Below are positions 6,917-7,536 of a DNA stretch of 7,536 nt, in pieces. How positions within the stretch are numbered: the stretch's first letter is position 1; each line of letters begins with the position of its first letter. The notes under the pieces are model-generated. The model was not told the DNA's origin and made no database searches. It saw only the letters and a program-made list of their open reading frames with translations. Source of the stretch: CANLWN01 sp039815505 (lineage in GTDB: Bacteria; Bacteroidota; Bacteroidia; Flavobacteriales; Flavobacteriaceae); assembly GCA_039815505.1 (NCBI GenBank), contig JBCBZE010000170.1:1-7536 (forward strand). Direction: 5' to 3'. The translations under genes were made by a program, and so were the position numbers.

Positions 6917-6951
6917 ATTAGTAATTAGTAATTAGTATTAAGCATTAAGTA
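6917..6951. repeat. 7-bp tandem repeat array next to the rplC start
   Basis: On the plus strand there are three perfect copies of ATTAGTA (6917-6937), followed in the same 7-base register by two diverged units, TTAAGCA and TTAAGTA (6938-6951). On the coding strand this reads as TACTAAT repeats ending five bases before the rplC ATG, so the array occupies the place where a ribosome binding site would be. Confidence 0.75.
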
Positions 6952-7032
6952 CTTTTCTGTACCCATACTTCTATTTCAATACGTAAATCTTTATTTTCCT
7001 TATGTACCCAGTACTTTGTACTCAATACTTAA
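6938..7032 (-). other. Predicted long-range RNA stem upstream of rplC
   Basis: In the minus-strand RNA, bases 7032-7018 (UUAAGUAUUGAGUAC) can pair with 6952-6938 (GUACUUAAUGCUUAA) as a continuous 15-bp helix with two G-U pairs. A second short helix, GUAC with GUAC (7014-7011 with 6962-6959), lies inside it past an A-rich internal loop. About 46 bases remain in the apical region. The base of the stem adjoins the U-rich tract of the hairpin at 7031-7064. The stem is AT-rich and partly results from repeats in inverted orientation, so it may be coincidental; this is pairing done by eye without an energy calculation. Confidence 0.35.
7004..7031. repeat. Second 7-bp repeat array, inverted relative to the first
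   Basis: Four consecutive 7-base units are seen on the plus strand: GTACCCA, GTACTTT, GTACTCA and ATACTTA. They share a GTACTnA-like consensus, the reverse complement of the TTAAGTAC end of the array at 6917-6951. The two arrays therefore face each other across about 50 bases. The units are diverged and the array is short. Confidence 0.55.
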
Positions 7033-7064
7033 AATTAAAACAGGGTCAAAATACTTCAACCCTG
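7031..7064 (-). terminator. Hairpin plus U-rich tract, possible terminator or attenuator
   Basis: In the minus-strand transcript CAGGGUUGAA pairs with UUUGACCCUG around a GUAU loop. This gives a 10-bp stem: six Watson-Crick pairs, two central G-U pairs, then two A-U pairs. UUUUAAUUUU follows directly. This is the shape of an intrinsic terminator, though the tract is broken by two As and the stem is only moderately GC-rich. It lies 86 bp past the rpsJ stop. It would end a transcript carrying fusA-rpsJ, or act as a partial attenuator for the genes behind it. The plus-strand version has two A-C mismatches, so the minus orientation is favoured. Confidence 0.5.
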
Positions 7065-7085
7065 AATGTATTTTTTTCCGTTTTT

Positions 7086-7106
7086 CCCTTGCGAAACGCT
7101 CAGGAC
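7086..7106. repeat. Degenerate dispersed intergenic repeat-like hairpin
   Basis: On the minus strand GTCCTGAGCG is followed by TTTCGCAAGGG. This can fold as CCT/AGG and GCG/CGC with a TTT loop and a small internal loop. GTCCTGAGCG...AAGG resembles the palindromic intergenic element with core TCCTGAGCGAAG...CGAAGGA that I recall as widespread in Bacteroidota and some other phyla. It is a recalled similarity, and the second half here is altered. Confidence 0.35.
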
Positions 7107-7126
7107 ATGTCTTTCCTTTAATTCAA

Positions 7127-7145
7127 TTCGCGCTGAATCAGCGAA
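7127..7145. repeat. Small palindrome just after the rpsJ stop
   Basis: The minus strand reads TTCGCTGATTCAGCGCGAA. CGCTGA and TCAGCG (7131-7143) are perfect inverted repeats around one base, and the outer TTCGC/GCGAA offers an alternative pairing. It starts five bases past the rpsJ stop. No U-tract follows, so it does not look like a terminator by itself; it could protect an RNA 3' end or be chance. Confidence 0.35.
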
Positions 7146-7150
7146 CCAAA

Positions 7151-7456
7151 CTATACTTTGATCTCAACTTCAACACCACTGGGAAGCTCTAACTTCATCA
7201 GGGCATCAATAGTTTTTGACGAGGAACTATATATATCCAAAAGCCGCTTATAAGAGCTCAATTGGAACTGCTCTCGGGATTTTTTGTTAACGTGCGGCGA
7301 ACGCAACACTGTAAAAATCTTTTTATGGGTTGGTAACGGAATAGGTCCCGTAACAACAGCACCGGTAGTTTTTACCGTCTTAACGATTTTCTCAGCGGAT
7401 TTATCCACCAAGTTATGGTCGTATGATTTTAATTTTATCCTGATTTTTTGACTCAT
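7151..7456 (-). CDS. rpsJ: 30S ribosomal protein S10
   Basis: S10 is in the 30S head and, as NusE, pairs with NusB in antitermination and contacts NusG to couple transcription with translation. The 101 residues are standard. Motifs are KIRIKLKSYDHNLVDKSAEKIV at 4-25, the family signature TGPIPLPTHKKIFTVLRSPHVNKKSREQF at 36-64, including the basic loop used for ribosome insertion and Nus contacts, and the C-terminal ALMKLELPSGVEVEIKV at 85-101. The ATG lies 11 bp after the fusA stop, so S10 is transcriptionally tied to EF-G. On the other side it is separated from rplC by 238 bp, so it may behave as the last gene of the str-type unit rather than the first of S10. Confidence 0.98.
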   Translation of the reverse strand: MSQKIRIKLKSYDHNLVDKSAEKIVKTVKTTGAVVTGPIPLPTHKKIFTVLRSPHVNKKSREQFQLSSYKRLLDIYSSSSKTIDALMKLELPSGVEVEIKV

Positions 7457-7467
7457 CTTACTAAAAT

Positions 7468-7536
7468 TTAAACGGTTGTTACCCCTTTTGCTGCTTTAAT
7501 CACTTCTTCCGAAATGTTGGATGGTGTTTCAGCATA
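7468..7536 (-). CDS. fusA: Elongation factor G, last 22 codons (runs off right edge)
   Basis: EF-G is the GTPase that drives translocation and, with RRF, ribosome recycling. Only the C-terminal end is present: YAETPSNISEEVIKAAKGVTTV followed by TAA. The pattern Y-x-E-x-P-S-N-I/V-x-x-x-V-I-x-A matches the end of EF-G, such as YDEAPSNVAQAVIEAR in E. coli. The location directly upstream of rpsJ agrees with the rpsL-rpsG-fusA-rpsJ order seen in many bacteria. The stretch is short, so the call rests on these two lines together. The reading frame was translated by hand from the edge to the stop. Confidence 0.85.
   Translation of the reverse strand, partial: YAETPSNISEEVIKAAKGVTTV

Larger units (their letters stand above)
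6913..7150 (-). promoter_or_regulatory. Long rpsJ-rplC spacer, candidate leader or attenuator region
   Basis: This 238-bp stretch is the only sizeable gap in the window; all other gaps are 21 bp or less. I see no credible reading frame in it. In transcription order it holds a small palindrome (7127-7145), a degenerate intergenic-repeat-like hairpin (7086-7106), a 10-bp hairpin with a U-rich tail (7031-7064), and two facing 7-bp repeat arrays able to pair over 15 bp (7018-7032 with 6938-6952). I looked for the Bacteroidota promoter pattern (TTG near -33, TAnnTTTG near -7) and found no convincing match, though an AT-rich promoter upstream of rplC cannot be excluded. Its position just before rplC-rplD suggests an operon boundary or a control region. 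A regulatory function is inferred, not shown. Confidence 0.45.

Noticed and set aside
6913..7040. A Bacteroidota promoter (TTG near -33, TAnnTTTG near -7) upstream of rplC
   Set aside because: Several partial matches exist in this AT-rich stretch (for example TACGTATTG and TAAGTATTG), but none combines both boxes at the right spacing.
1..7536. A hidden defence, mobile or biosynthetic system
   Set aside because: Every reading frame of substance is a standard ribosomal protein or EF-G in canonical order, with no cargo gene, insertion sequence, CRISPR repeat or tRNA. The only unexplained DNA is the rpsJ-rplC spacer.

Overview
The window is a run of ribosomal protein genes, all on the minus strand, in the order found in the bacterial S10 and spc operons. 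Transcription runs from the right edge to the left edge. In that direction the order is: 3' end of fusA (EF-G), rpsJ, a 238-bp non-coding spacer, rplC, rplD, rplW, rplB, rpsS, rplV, rpsC, rplP, rpmC, rpsQ, rplN, rplX, rplE, rpsN, rpsH and the 5' part of rplF. The fusA and rplF genes run off the two ends. I see no mobile element, tRNA, rRNA, CRISPR array or unknown protein-coding gene.

The organism is most likely a member of the Bacteroidota, probably a Flavobacteriaceae. The protein sequences carry features I associate with that group, such as NPVDHPMGGGEGR in L2, SRGVGAAVADKKLI in L5 and the MGVRKRQMAERIK start of L22. The DNA is AT-rich by eye. Starts are preceded by A-rich stretches rather than good GGAGG Shine-Dalgarno sequences, as is usual in this phylum. 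S14 is the long, zinc-free form. The assignment rests on recalled family features, not on a database search.

From rplC to rplF the genes are packed with gaps of 21 bp or less. rplC and rplD overlap by one base (TAATG), and three other junctions have gaps of only 1 to 2 bp. This indicates one transcript with coupled translation. The products assemble into both subunits: S10, S19, S3, S17, S14 and S8 into the 30S, and L3, L4, L23, L2, L22, L16, L29, L14, L24, L5 and L6 into the 50S. EF-G drives translocation on the finished ribosome.

The one unusual place is the spacer between rpsJ and rplC (6913-7150). It contains a 10-bp hairpin followed by a U-rich tract, two inverted arrays of 7-bp repeats that can pair over 15 bp, a degenerate copy of what looks like a dispersed intergenic repeat, and a small palindrome just after rpsJ. 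In both main stems the non-Watson-Crick positions are G-U pairs in the minus-strand transcript but would be A-C mismatches in a plus-strand transcript. This suggests an RNA element acting in the operon mRNA: a terminator or attenuator, or a leader for the rplC-rplD part. This is the best candidate for something undescribed. The rest is an ordinary, well-conserved housekeeping region.
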